In this document: piece after piece, positions 23,978 through 32,550 of the stretch
How the letters are laid out: every line of letters starts with the position of its first letter
How positions within the stretch are numbered: position 1 is the first letter of the stretch
Translations under genes and position numbers: made by a program
Notes under the pieces: generated by a model
The model's database searches: none
Told to the model about the DNA's origin: nothing
Seen by the model: the letters and a program-made list of their open reading frames with translations, nothing else
From: Verrucomicrobiota bacterium
GTDB lineage: Bacteria; Verrucomicrobiota; Verrucomicrobiia; Limisphaerales; JAFGQR01
Assembly (NCBI GenBank): GCA_016935555.1
Contig: JAFGQR010000177.1
Location: 1 to 36,302, forward strand
Reading direction: 5' to 3'
Length of the DNA stretch: 36,302 bases

Positions 23978-26403
23978 GGGCCTTCCTGAAAACCGAGTTG
24001 GTCGCTGAGCTTGCGGAAATGGCCCAGCCACTCGGCGGCGGCCGCATCGCCCTGGTCCGCCCTGGTCTTGCGCTCGGGGGCAGCGGTCTTGAGCATCTGG
24101 AAGCAGAGGTTCTGCGTTTTCCAGAGGTTGATCTCGAGGTCCAGCGCGCGGACCACCTCGGCCAGGTCGGCCGTGCGCGCCAGCCAGGGCAGGTCGTCGG
24201 GCGACTGGACCAGGCGCTGGAGGCGGCGGTCGAGGTTGGTCTTGATGGCGTAGCCGAGGGCGTGGTGCTGCAGTTCGACATTCCCGGCCCGGGCCTGTTC
24301 GACCAGCGCGCGCACGCGCGCGGGGTCGGTGTCCTCGGTTTCGAACTGGCGGCGCAGGTCGCAATTGAGCACATAATCGACCGCGGTTTTGAGCGCGACG
24401 GGCAGCGGCGCGCCGATGTCCTTGAGGAACCGGGTCAGGGGGGTGTATTGGTCGGCGACCTGACGGTAATGGTTTTCGATGTCCTGGCCGGTGGAGGCCA
24501 GGACCTGGCGCAGGATGGTGCGCTGCTCGTCGCGGAAGAGGCTTTTCAGCGAGTAGTAGGACTCGCCGAAATGCTTGTCCATGAGCCGGATCACGAGCGG
24601 GAAATCGGCCCGGTTGAAGGCCTCGGTGAATTCGTCGACCAGCTGCTGGAACGCCTCGTCTCCGCGGAAGTAACGCACGCCGCCGTTGACGTTGTGGTCG
24701 CCCAGGTGGAGCGCCGCGTAACTGAGCAGGTCGCAGCCGCGGGTGATTTCGAACGTGACTCTCGAGCGTCCCAGGATGAGTTTGGCCTTGCCGGCGGTGA
24801 GGACCTGGCGGTGCTGCTGCTCGAAGGTGCACCCGTAGATGCGGACCTTTTCCGGGTAATCCTCGAAGAGCGAGCTGACGGCGAAGTGGGCGCCGAGCTT
24901 TTCGCGGTCGACGATGGCGGGCTTGACGAACTTCTCATACACGACCTTGCCGTTGCGGTGCTCGGGGAGGTTGCTGGGGGCTTTGGCGAGACGCTGCAGG
25001 AATGCCGGTTCGAGATCCTCGCCGAACACCGTGTGGGCCAGCTGCAAGGCGCGGCCGGCATACTGCATGACCTGGACGGTTTCGAGCCCGGACAGTTCGT
25101 CGAAGAACCAGCCGCAGCTGGTGTACATGAGCATGGCATGGCGCTGCATCTCGAGCAGGCGCAGGACGGCGATCTGCTGTTCCTCGTCGAGCGGGCCCCG
25201 GGCGTGGCGCCGGAAGAACGCCGCCACGCTGTCGTCGGACCGGTCGAGGATGACGGCGATGTAATCGTCGCGGGCCGCCCAGGGATCGCGGAGGAGTTCG
25301 CCCGCCTTCGCTTCGAACGGCGGGGCGAGCGTGTCCCGCAGCCAGTCCAGCGCCTCCCGCAACGGGGCGCGCCAGCGCTGGTGCCAGCCGGGCCGCCCGC
25401 CGCTGTTGCAGCCGCAGTCGGCCATCCAGCGCCCGACGCCGTGGGAACAGCTCCAGGCGCTTTGCTCGTGGATTTGCGCCTCCATCGCGGGCGGGTGCTG
25501 TTCGAGGAACTCGCCGTAATTGGTCAGCTTTGCCAGGTGGCCGGTCTCGATGTGATGGAGGGCGTGGGCGAGAGCCATTTCGCCGTAGCGATGGTGGTGG
25601 CCGTAGGATTCGCCGTCGGTGGCGATGTGGACCAGTTGATCCCAGGGGCGGCCGTCGTCGAATCCGTCCATGAGGCGGGCGGCGAATCCCTCGCCGCTGT
25701 TGAGCAGTTGTTCGAAGGCGACCGCCTTGGAGATCGGCGCGTCGTAGAAGAACACGGCGATGCGTCGTTTGGACGGCAGTTTCACCAGGTAGGGACGCGA
25801 GGGATCGACGTGCCCGCCGTTCACGTCGGTCCAGGGCCCGCCTCGCAACGACCGCACGCGGCTGGCCTGGAAGGGCGAGAGGATGGTGAACTGGATGCCG
25901 TGCGCGGCGAGCACCTCGAGCGACGGCGTGTCGGCGGCGGTCTCGGCGAGCCACATCCCCTCGGGCTTGCGGCCAAAGCGGTGCTGGAAATCGTGGATGC
26001 CCCAGCGAACCTGGGTGACCCTGTCGCGCGGGTTGGCCAGCGGGAGAATGATGTGGTTGTATCCCTGGGCCAGCGCGTTGCCATGCCCGGAAAAGCGCTC
26101 GCGGCTTTGCTGGTCCCCCTGGATGATGGCGGTCAGCACATCCGGGGCGCATTCCTGCATCCAGGCCAGCAGGGTCGGCCCCACGTTGAAGCTGATGCGC
26201 GAAAAATTGTTGACGATGTCCACAATCCGCCCCTCGCTATTAAGCTGGCGTGCCGTCGTGTTCGGCGCATAACACTCGGCCGTGATCCGCTCATTCCAGT
26301 CGTGGTACGGATAGGCCGAGTCCTGGAGTTCGATGGTTTCCAGCCAGGGATTCTCCCGCGGCGGCTGGTAGAAATGCCCGTGAATGCAGAGGTAGCGTTC
26401 CAT
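23974..26403 (-). CDS. GH57 family glycoside hydrolase with DUF3536
   Basis: This cytoplasmic protein has 809 residues. The GH57 N-terminal barrel is seen as YLCIHGHFYQPPRENPWLE (4-22), with candidate nucleophile E154 in GMWLAETAAD and acid D263 in ATDGESYGHHH. The C-terminal half (from about 440) fits the DUF3536 region that accompanies this GH57 subtype. GH57 enzymes act on alpha-glucans as amylases, 4-alpha-glucanotransferases or branching enzymes. The activity of the DUF3536 type is, to my knowledge, not settled. Its place between treZ and treY supports an alpha-glucan substrate, perhaps trimming or remodelling chains for TreY. The ATG is 6 bases past the treZ stop and the TGA overlaps the treY ATG. 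Confidence 0.9.
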   Translation of the reverse strand: MERYLCIHGHFYQPPRENPWLETIELQDSAYPYHDWNERITAECYAPNTTARQLNSEGRIVDIVNNFSRISFNVGPTLLAWMQECAPDVLTAIIQGDQQSRERFSGHGNALAQGYNHIILPLANPRDRVTQVRWGIHDFQHRFGRKPEGMWLAETAADTPSLEVLAAHGIQFTILSPFQASRVRSLRGGPWTDVNGGHVDPSRPYLVKLPSKRRIAVFFYDAPISKAVAFEQLLNSGEGFAARLMDGFDDGRPWDQLVHIATDGESYGHHHRYGEMALAHALHHIETGHLAKLTNYGEFLEQHPPAMEAQIHEQSAWSCSHGVGRWMADCGCNSGGRPGWHQRWRAPLREALDWLRDTLAPPFEAKAGELLRDPWAARDDYIAVILDRSDDSVAAFFRRHARGPLDEEQQIAVLRLLEMQRHAMLMYTSCGWFFDELSGLETVQVMQYAGRALQLAHTVFGEDLEPAFLQRLAKAPSNLPEHRNGKVVYEKFVKPAIVDREKLGAHFAVSSLFEDYPEKVRIYGCTFEQQHRQVLTAGKAKLILGRSRVTFEITRGCDLLSYAALHLGDHNVNGGVRYFRGDEAFQQLVDEFTEAFNRADFPLVIRLMDKHFGESYYSLKSLFRDEQRTILRQVLASTGQDIENHYRQVADQYTPLTRFLKDIGAPLPVALKTAVDYVLNCDLRRQFETEDTDPARVRALVEQARAGNVELQHHALGYAIKTNLDRRLQRLVQSPDDLPWLARTADLAEVVRALDLEINLWKTQNLCFQMLKTAAPERKTRADQGDAAAAEWLGHFRKLSDQLGFQEGP

Positions 26404-26409
26404 AAAGCT

Positions 26410-28260
26410 TCAGGAGACCACACAACGCTGATAGACCACGCACACCGTGGCCGGCAACTCCAGCAGCACGCAGCCCGACGACACCACGTCCGCCGCCGCC
26501 GGCGAGCCCGGTCCGGCCCAGCGGCGGTCCGCCGAGTCCAGCCGCTTGCGCCACGCGCCCGCCGGGAACGGCCAGTGCCGCGCGCCGGGCGCGCCGCCGA
26601 AGTTGAACACCAGCAGCACCTCGTCCCCCCCGTTCCACTGCCGAACCCCCATCACACCCTCGCTCCCCCACGCCGCCGATTCCAGCGTCTCCTTCTCCAC
26701 ACCGCCAATCGCCCGCACCTCCCGCCGTAGCATCAGTAACTCGCGGTAAAACGCGCGCAGCGTCCGGTGCGGCTCGCGCCCGGCAAGCGCGTGGTTGAGC
26801 CGGCACCGTTCGAAGGTGGCTTCATCCTGCGGGTCCGGCACGTCGCCTTCCCAGGCAAACGCCGCGAACTCCTCGCGCCGGCCCCGGCGCACCGCCTCAA
26901 TGAGCGCCGGCTCGGAGTGGCTCACAAAATACTGGAACGGCGCCGTCTCGCCGTATTCCTCCCCCATGAAAAGCAGCGGCACGAACGGCGAGAGCAGCAC
27001 GGCCGCCGCCGCCAGCTTCTGGCGCTCGAACGAAAGCGTCGCGCCCAGCCGGTCCCCACGCACCCGGTTGCCCACCTGGTCGTGGTTCTGGCCGCACACG
27101 ACGAATTGCGTGACCGGGTTGGCGCGCGGGCTGCTCCCGTGCCGCCGCCGCCGGTAACGGGAGTATTCGCCCGTGAAGGCGTAGCCCTCGCGCCAGGCCT
27201 TGGCGAGCGGCGCCACGCCGCCGAAGTCCGCGTAATAGCCGTTCTGTTCGCCGGTCAGCAACACGTGAAGCGCGTGGTGGAAATCGTCGCTCCACTGCGC
27301 GTCGAGGCCGTAGCCGCCCAGCGCGCGCGGCAGGATGTGGCGGGCCATGTTCAGGTCGCTTTCGGCGATCAGGTGGAACCGGCGCCGCAGCGCCCCGGCC
27401 TGGCGATGACACGCCCCGGCCAGCTCCTCGAGGAACGGCACGGCGGAGAAATCGCGGATGGCGTGAACGGCATCCAGGCGGAGCGCGTCGATGTGGAATT
27501 CCGTCTGCCAATACAACGCGTTCTCGATGAAATACCGGCGCACCTCGTCGCTGTGTGGCCCGTCGAGATTAACCGCCGGCCCCCACGGGGTGCGGTAGCG
27601 GTCCGTGAAATACGGCCCGAACTCGCCGAGATAATTGCCTTCGGGGCCCAGGTGATTGTAAACAACGTCCAGCACCACGGCCAAGCCATGCCGATGCGCG
27701 GCGTCAACCAGACGCTTCAAACCCACGGGTCCACCGTAAGACTCCTGCACGGCATACGGGTAAACCCCGTCATACCCCCAGTTGCGCGAGCCGGGAAACT
27801 GCGCGACCGGCATCAATTCAATCGCCGTCACCCCCAGTTCCCTCAGCGCAGGCAGATGCCCAATGACACCCTCGAACGTGCCTTCCCCGCTGAACACGCC
27901 CACGTGCAGCTCGTAAAACACATACTCCCGCAGCCGCAGGCCCGCCCACCCCGCATCGGTCCACGCGAATTGCGGCTCAACCACGCGCGACGGCCCGTGC
28001 ACACCCTGCGGCTGCCAGCGCGACGCCGGGTCCGGCCGCTCCGCCGCGCCCTCCACCCGAAACCGGTAATCCGCGCCCGCCGGGACCTGCTCCGCCTGCG
28101 CGACGTGGTAGCCGCGTTCGTCCTTGCGCATGGGCACAAGCCGGTCGGCCGGCGTGAGAAGATGCACCTCCACCCTCTCCGCCCCGGGCGCCCACACGCG
28201 GAATACGCAGCGTCCGGCGCCGAGCGGGATTGCCCCGAGCGTCAGCCCCTGGAGACTCAT
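26410..28260 (-). CDS. treZ: Malto-oligosyltrehalose trehalohydrolase (GH13_10)
   Basis: TreZ cuts trehalose from maltooligosyltrehalose made by TreY. The protein has 616 residues, usual for the family. There is an N-terminal carbohydrate-binding (CBM48-like) beta domain (about 10-100), then the GH13 barrel with VVLDVVYNHLGPEGNYL (195-211), nucleophile D263 in HIDALRLDAVHAI, acid E300 in HLIAESDLN and D394 in CGQNHDQVGNR. The YNHLGPEGNY motif is characteristic of TreZ. The ATG at 28260 overlaps the glgB TGA (ATGA), and the GH57 gene follows after 6 bases. With treY two genes further on, the complete TreYZ route is encoded. Confidence 0.95.
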   Translation of the reverse strand: MSLQGLTLGAIPLGAGRCVFRVWAPGAERVEVHLLTPADRLVPMRKDERGYHVAQAEQVPAGADYRFRVEGAAERPDPASRWQPQGVHGPSRVVEPQFAWTDAGWAGLRLREYVFYELHVGVFSGEGTFEGVIGHLPALRELGVTAIELMPVAQFPGSRNWGYDGVYPYAVQESYGGPVGLKRLVDAAHRHGLAVVLDVVYNHLGPEGNYLGEFGPYFTDRYRTPWGPAVNLDGPHSDEVRRYFIENALYWQTEFHIDALRLDAVHAIRDFSAVPFLEELAGACHRQAGALRRRFHLIAESDLNMARHILPRALGGYGLDAQWSDDFHHALHVLLTGEQNGYYADFGGVAPLAKAWREGYAFTGEYSRYRRRRHGSSPRANPVTQFVVCGQNHDQVGNRVRGDRLGATLSFERQKLAAAAVLLSPFVPLLFMGEEYGETAPFQYFVSHSEPALIEAVRRGRREEFAAFAWEGDVPDPQDEATFERCRLNHALAGREPHRTLRAFYRELLMLRREVRAIGGVEKETLESAAWGSEGVMGVRQWNGGDEVLLVFNFGGAPGARHWPFPAGAWRKRLDSADRRWAGPGSPAAADVVSSGCVLLELPATVCVVYQRCVVS

Positions 28261-30242
28261 GGCGGCGTTCCTTCACGCTTGAACAAAACCGCCCCCAGTG
28301 GCGGCAACGTCAGCATCAGCGAGTGGGACCTGAAATGCCAGCCGAAGGGCGCCGCCTCCACCCCGCCCTGGTTGCCCTGGCCGCTGCCGCCGTAGTCGCG
28401 CGCGTCGGTGTTCAGCACCTCCCTCCAAAACCCGCCCCGCGGCACCCCCACACGCGTGTTGTGACGCGGCACGGGGGTGAAATTGAACACGGCGAGAATG
28501 ACGTCCGTCGTCCGCTCCGACACACGGAGGAAACTGAGCGTGCTTTGCTCGGCGTCCTCGGCGTTCACCCACTCGAAGCCCGACGGCGCGGCGTCGCTCT
28601 CGTGGAGCGCGGGCTCGTGGCGATAGAGCCAGTTCAACTGGCCGACAAGTTTCTGCAGGCCGTCGTGCCGGTTCCCCACCTGAACCAGGTGCCAGTCCAG
28701 ACTCGCCTCGCCGGACCACGCCGTCCATTGGCCAAACTCGCCGCCCATGAACAGAAGCTTCTTGCCCGGCTGCGCCCACTGCCACGCCAGCAGCAGGCGC
28801 AGGTTCGCAAACTTCTGCCACTCGTCTCCCGGCATGCGCGCCAGGAGCGAACCCCTGCCGGGCGCGACCTCGTCGTGCGCCAGCGGCAGGACGGCGTTCT
28901 CCGCGAAGGCATGCCTGCCGCGGGCGGTGAGCTGGTGGTGGCGGTGTTTGCGATGGAGGGGATCGCAGGCCAGGTACTCGAGCGTGTCGCGGTTCCACGG
29001 CGTGTCCCATTTGAAACCAAAACCCAACCCGCCCACGGGGACGGGGCGCGCCACCTGCGGCCAGACGGCCGATTCCCCGGCCCAGGTCCGCGCGCCGGGA
29101 AACTCGGCGTCCACGGTCTGGTTGAGCTGGCGCAGGAAAGCCAAGGCGTCCAGATCCTCGGCCCCGCCCACCACGCCGGCAAGCCCCTCGCCCGCGCCGG
29201 GGGAGCCCTCCGGGCGCAGCATCGACGCCACCCCGTCCACGCGCAGGCCGTCGGCATGGTAGTGGTCGAGCCAGAAGACGGCATTGCTCAGCAGGAAACT
29301 GCGGACCTCGTGCCGGCCGTGATGGAACCGGTGGCAGGCGGCGCCGGGATCAGCGCCCTGCCCCCGGCCGGGATGTTCATAGAGAGGCGTGCCGTCGAAG
29401 TGCGCCAGGCCGAAATCGTCCGCGCCGAAATGCGACGGGATCCAGTCGAGGATCACGCCGATGCCGCGCTGATGGAGGGTGTCGACGAGGTGCATCAGAT
29501 CCTGGGGCGTGCCGTGATGCCCTGAGGGCGCGAAGTAGCAGGCCGTCGGGCAGCCCCACGAACCGAAAAACGAGGGTGCCATCACAGGAAGGAATTCCAC
29601 GTGGGTGAACCCGTGCGCCTCGACGTAATCCGCCAGCTTGGGCGCCAGCTCGCGGAAGGTCAGCCGCCGGTGGCCCTCCTCCGGCACGCGCATCCAGGAG
29701 CCCGGGTCGACTTCGTAAATTGAAATCGGGCTGCGGACGCGCTGCCGCTCCCCGCGGGCCGCCATCCACTCGGCATCGCCCCACGAATACCCAAGGTCCC
29801 ACACCAGGGATGCCGTCTTTGGAGCGCTCTCCTGGCGGACGCCATACGGGTCGGCCTTGTCGAAGGCGTGGTCCTTGCCGCCCGGGACCATGTGATACTT
29901 GTAGGTCGCCCCGTGCCCAAGCCGGAGCACCACCCCGCTCCAAAGGCCCGCCCCGCCCACCGGCTGAAGCGGATGCCGGCCCGGGTTCCAGCCGTTGAAG
30001 TCGCCGATGACGGAAACCTGCGCCGCGTGGGGCGCCCAGACCGAGAAACAGACGCCGGGCACGCCGCGCTGCTGCACGAGTTGCGCGCCCATGTGCCGGT
30101 AGAGGCGGCAGTGCGTGCCCTCGTGGAACGTGCGGAGGTCGTCGCCGGTGAACAGGGTGGCGCTGTCGTTCAGGCCGCGAAACGACCCCGCACCGCGTTC
30201 CGTTGTCCTGTGGTTCATCGTGTGTTCGCTTCGCCCAAACAC
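28257..30242 (-). CDS. glgB: 1,4-alpha-glucan branching enzyme (GH13_9), divergent
   Basis: GlgB introduces alpha-1,6 branches in glycogen-like glucan. The protein has 661 residues. A CBM48-like domain (about 45-150; FSVWAPHAAQVSVIGDFNGW) precedes the barrel: GVILDWIPSHF (262-272), nucleophile D336 in DGLRVDGVASML, acid E390 in WAGES, D457 in LPLAHDEV, and KKLLFMGGEFGQW. Catalytic residues are kept, but near-invariant neighbours differ: SWGCPTACYFAP where E. coli has a Tyr (Y300) after SWG, IYEVDPGSW for IYEVHLGSW, RVDGVASML for RVDAVASM, and AGES for AEES. Activity or chain-length preference may therefore be altered. The start is GTG 30242 with GGTGAG 5 bases upstream. ATG 30218 is an alternative that shortens it by 8 residues. 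The end overlaps treZ. Confidence 0.9.
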   Translation of the reverse strand: MFGRSEHTMNHRTTERGAGSFRGLNDSATLFTGDDLRTFHEGTHCRLYRHMGAQLVQQRGVPGVCFSVWAPHAAQVSVIGDFNGWNPGRHPLQPVGGAGLWSGVVLRLGHGATYKYHMVPGGKDHAFDKADPYGVRQESAPKTASLVWDLGYSWGDAEWMAARGERQRVRSPISIYEVDPGSWMRVPEEGHRRLTFRELAPKLADYVEAHGFTHVEFLPVMAPSFFGSWGCPTACYFAPSGHHGTPQDLMHLVDTLHQRGIGVILDWIPSHFGADDFGLAHFDGTPLYEHPGRGQGADPGAACHRFHHGRHEVRSFLLSNAVFWLDHYHADGLRVDGVASMLRPEGSPGAGEGLAGVVGGAEDLDALAFLRQLNQTVDAEFPGARTWAGESAVWPQVARPVPVGGLGFGFKWDTPWNRDTLEYLACDPLHRKHRHHQLTARGRHAFAENAVLPLAHDEVAPGRGSLLARMPGDEWQKFANLRLLLAWQWAQPGKKLLFMGGEFGQWTAWSGEASLDWHLVQVGNRHDGLQKLVGQLNWLYRHEPALHESDAAPSGFEWVNAEDAEQSTLSFLRVSERTTDVILAVFNFTPVPRHNTRVGVPRGGFWREVLNTDARDYGGSGQGNQGGVEAAPFGWHFRSHSLMLTLPPLGAVLFKREGTPP

Positions 30243-30308
30243 GGTCTCACCGCGCGGGCTCCGCCAGTATGCGGGCGTTGCCGGCCGATGTCGACCGGTA
30301 AACCTCCC

Positions 30309-32477
30309 TCAAAGGCCGCGCGCCCGGCGACCCGGGCGGCGCGGGTGCCGCCCCCGCAGCCGCCGCAACGCGGCAAACAGCTCCAGGGCGTCGCGGTGTT
30401 GGCACAGCGCCTCCAGGCTGAAGCGCGCCTTGCGCCGCCAGTTCACGCGCTCCACGGTGGTGCCCGGGGTGTTCTGAGACACAGTCTCGAGCCAAACATC
30501 CTCCAGGTTGACCAAAACCCAGCGGGCCGCGCTCGCCCCCAGATGTTCCACCGCCGCGCGGAACACGGCCCCGGCCCCGGCGACCCCGCCTGCGAGCCGG
30601 CCCCGGCGGCGGAGAAACTCCGCCAACGCCCGGCATGTCCGCCTTCGCCGGCGGTATGCGGCGGCGAGGTCGGAGTGCCGGATCAGCCCCAGTTGGCGCC
30701 GGTCCTCAATATCGAGACCCCGCCAGAAGGCGGCGAAGGGGGGCATGTCGTGGGTGTTCAGACTGGCAACCACATCGGCGGGAATCCGGGGCAGGGCTGC
30801 GCGCAGCGCCGGGCGCGCTTCGTATTGCGCCACGAACATGCGGCAGACGCCATGCCGTTTGAGGCTGCGGTTCACGCCGGCCGGCACCGTGCCCAGGTTC
30901 TCGCCCACGAGCGCGGCCCGGTGCCGGTGGGACTCGATGCCGAGGATGGCATAGAGTTCCTCGGCAGGATACGCGACGTAGGCGCCCTGGCTGGCGGGCA
31001 GCCCGCGGGGCACCCAGTAGAGCCGGTGCAGCCCCATCACGTGGTCGAATCGCAGCATCCGGGCGTGCCGCACGTGATGGCCCACGCAGGCCCGAATGTA
31101 GGCATGTCCCTCCTCCCGGCTGCGCCGCGGATGCATCGGCGCGAACCCCCAGTCCTGACCCCGCGTAAACACCGGGTCCGGCGGTGCGCCGCCCGAGGCG
31201 TCCAGGGCGAACAGGGCCTGGTAACGCCAGGAATCGTAGCCGTCCCGATGCACCCCCACCGGCATGTCGAGATACAGGTCCACCCCCGCCCGGCGCGCGT
31301 GCTCCGAGAGGCTGGCCATCTGCTCATGGGCCAGCCATTGCACGTAAAGATGATAATGCCGAAGCGAGGACAGGCAGTCCGCATCGCGCAATTCGCCGGC
31401 CCGCATCCGCACGGGCCAGCGTGCCCACGGCTGCCCGCGCTGCTCCCGGACCGCGCGAAACCGGGCGTAGTCGGCAACCTGCGGGTGTTCCGCGACGAAC
31501 CGTTCGAAGGCCCGGCGGCGGGAAGAGCGCCGCGTGAGCAGGGACGCACCCAGCAGTTCCAACACCCGCCGCTTGCACGCCATCTGCGCGGCATAGTCCA
31601 CCCGCGACGCCTCCCGCATCCCCCGCACCTGCTCACGGAAGGCGGACGAGGCCATCAGCCGGCGCGCCCCAGGACACGTCGCAAGTTCCGGCACGCCTTC
31701 GACGTCAAGGTGGAACTCGTTCCAGAAAAGGCGGCTGACCGGGGAGTACGGGCTCGGATCGCACGGCGCATCGAGAAACACCGGCAACAGCGGCAGCGTC
31801 CCGACGAAGCGCCCGCCTTGCGCGCCCACCCAGGAGGCGAACCCGGCCAGGTCGCCGAAGTCGCCTGCGCCCCAACCGCGCTGCGAATGCAGCGCGTAGG
31901 CCGGAGCGAACACGCCCCAGCCCCGGGAGGCCGGCGCGCGCTGGAAGCAGCGCGGCGGCGCGCCGAACACGTGCGTCTCCACCCGGCAATCGCCCCATGC
32001 CAATACCAGGCGGTGGTACCCTGTCGGCACCCGGGCCGGACCCGGCAGCAGCCGCAGGCCGGAGCGCCCGCCGGCCGCCGGGTCCGAGCCCGCCACCTTG
32101 AGGCGCTCAAGCCGGACATCAACCCGGCGCACCTCGCCGTTCTCCCACCGCCATTCGCAGCGCAAGGGGCCGGCGACGGTGCGGCCGGGCAGGCGCAGCG
32201 GGATCACGGCGCGTTGCCCCCGCCACAGAATCCGGACGGGGTCGACGACACGGCCGGCCAGGGCGCGCCGGGTTTCGCGCAACGCCGCGGGCACGTCGTC
32301 CATGCGCGCGACCGCCACGCCCAGGGTCTGGAGCACGGCGATCAGCGCCTCCGGGAAAGCGTCCTGCCGGCGTCCCGCCATGTCCGTGTAGCCGGTCTGA
32401 ACGCCGTGGAGGCGTGCGAGCGCGCGCAGAGCGTCGGGGACCATGCGCTCATGGGATCGGGGGGGACTGAGGTGCAT
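30309..32477 (-). CDS. malQ: 4-alpha-glucanotransferase, amylomaltase (GH77)
   Basis: MalQ transfers maltodextrinyl units between alpha-1,4 glucans, releasing glucose and lengthening short chains. The protein has 722 residues. An N-terminal domain of about 190 residues precedes the catalytic barrel. The barrel shows SQRGWGAGDFGDL, LPLLPVF, SPYSPVSRLFWNEFHLD, LYLDMPVGVHRDGYDSW, nucleophile candidate D478 in MLRFDHVMGLHRLYW, acid E526 in LVGENLGTVP, and D577 in NTHDMPPFAAFW. The ATG at 32477 has GGAG 9 bases upstream. An upstream GTG at 32525 is possible but lacks a ribosome binding site. It sits 73 bases after the treS-mak stop and 66 bases before glgB. It would supply maltodextrin of the length TreY and GlgB need. 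Confidence 0.93.
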   Translation of the reverse strand: MHLSPPRSHERMVPDALRALARLHGVQTGYTDMAGRRQDAFPEALIAVLQTLGVAVARMDDVPAALRETRRALAGRVVDPVRILWRGQRAVIPLRLPGRTVAGPLRCEWRWENGEVRRVDVRLERLKVAGSDPAAGGRSGLRLLPGPARVPTGYHRLVLAWGDCRVETHVFGAPPRCFQRAPASRGWGVFAPAYALHSQRGWGAGDFGDLAGFASWVGAQGGRFVGTLPLLPVFLDAPCDPSPYSPVSRLFWNEFHLDVEGVPELATCPGARRLMASSAFREQVRGMREASRVDYAAQMACKRRVLELLGASLLTRRSSRRRAFERFVAEHPQVADYARFRAVREQRGQPWARWPVRMRAGELRDADCLSSLRHYHLYVQWLAHEQMASLSEHARRAGVDLYLDMPVGVHRDGYDSWRYQALFALDASGGAPPDPVFTRGQDWGFAPMHPRRSREEGHAYIRACVGHHVRHARMLRFDHVMGLHRLYWVPRGLPASQGAYVAYPAEELYAILGIESHRHRAALVGENLGTVPAGVNRSLKRHGVCRMFVAQYEARPALRAALPRIPADVVASLNTHDMPPFAAFWRGLDIEDRRQLGLIRHSDLAAAYRRRRRTCRALAEFLRRRGRLAGGVAGAGAVFRAAVEHLGASAARWVLVNLEDVWLETVSQNTPGTTVERVNWRRKARFSLEALCQHRDALELFAALRRLRGRHPRRPGRRARGL

Positions 32478-32550
32478 CCGTGGCAGCTCCAAGCTGGGTT
32501 CGCCATGCCGGCCCGCGCAACGCACAGGCGCCGCAGCCGGTCACGCGCGG

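Noticed and set aside
21305..24832. 1175-residue extension of TreY
   Set aside because: The region above 23977 overlaps the GH57 gene and has no homology-like sequence. The TreY N-terminal motif begins just after the ATG 23977.
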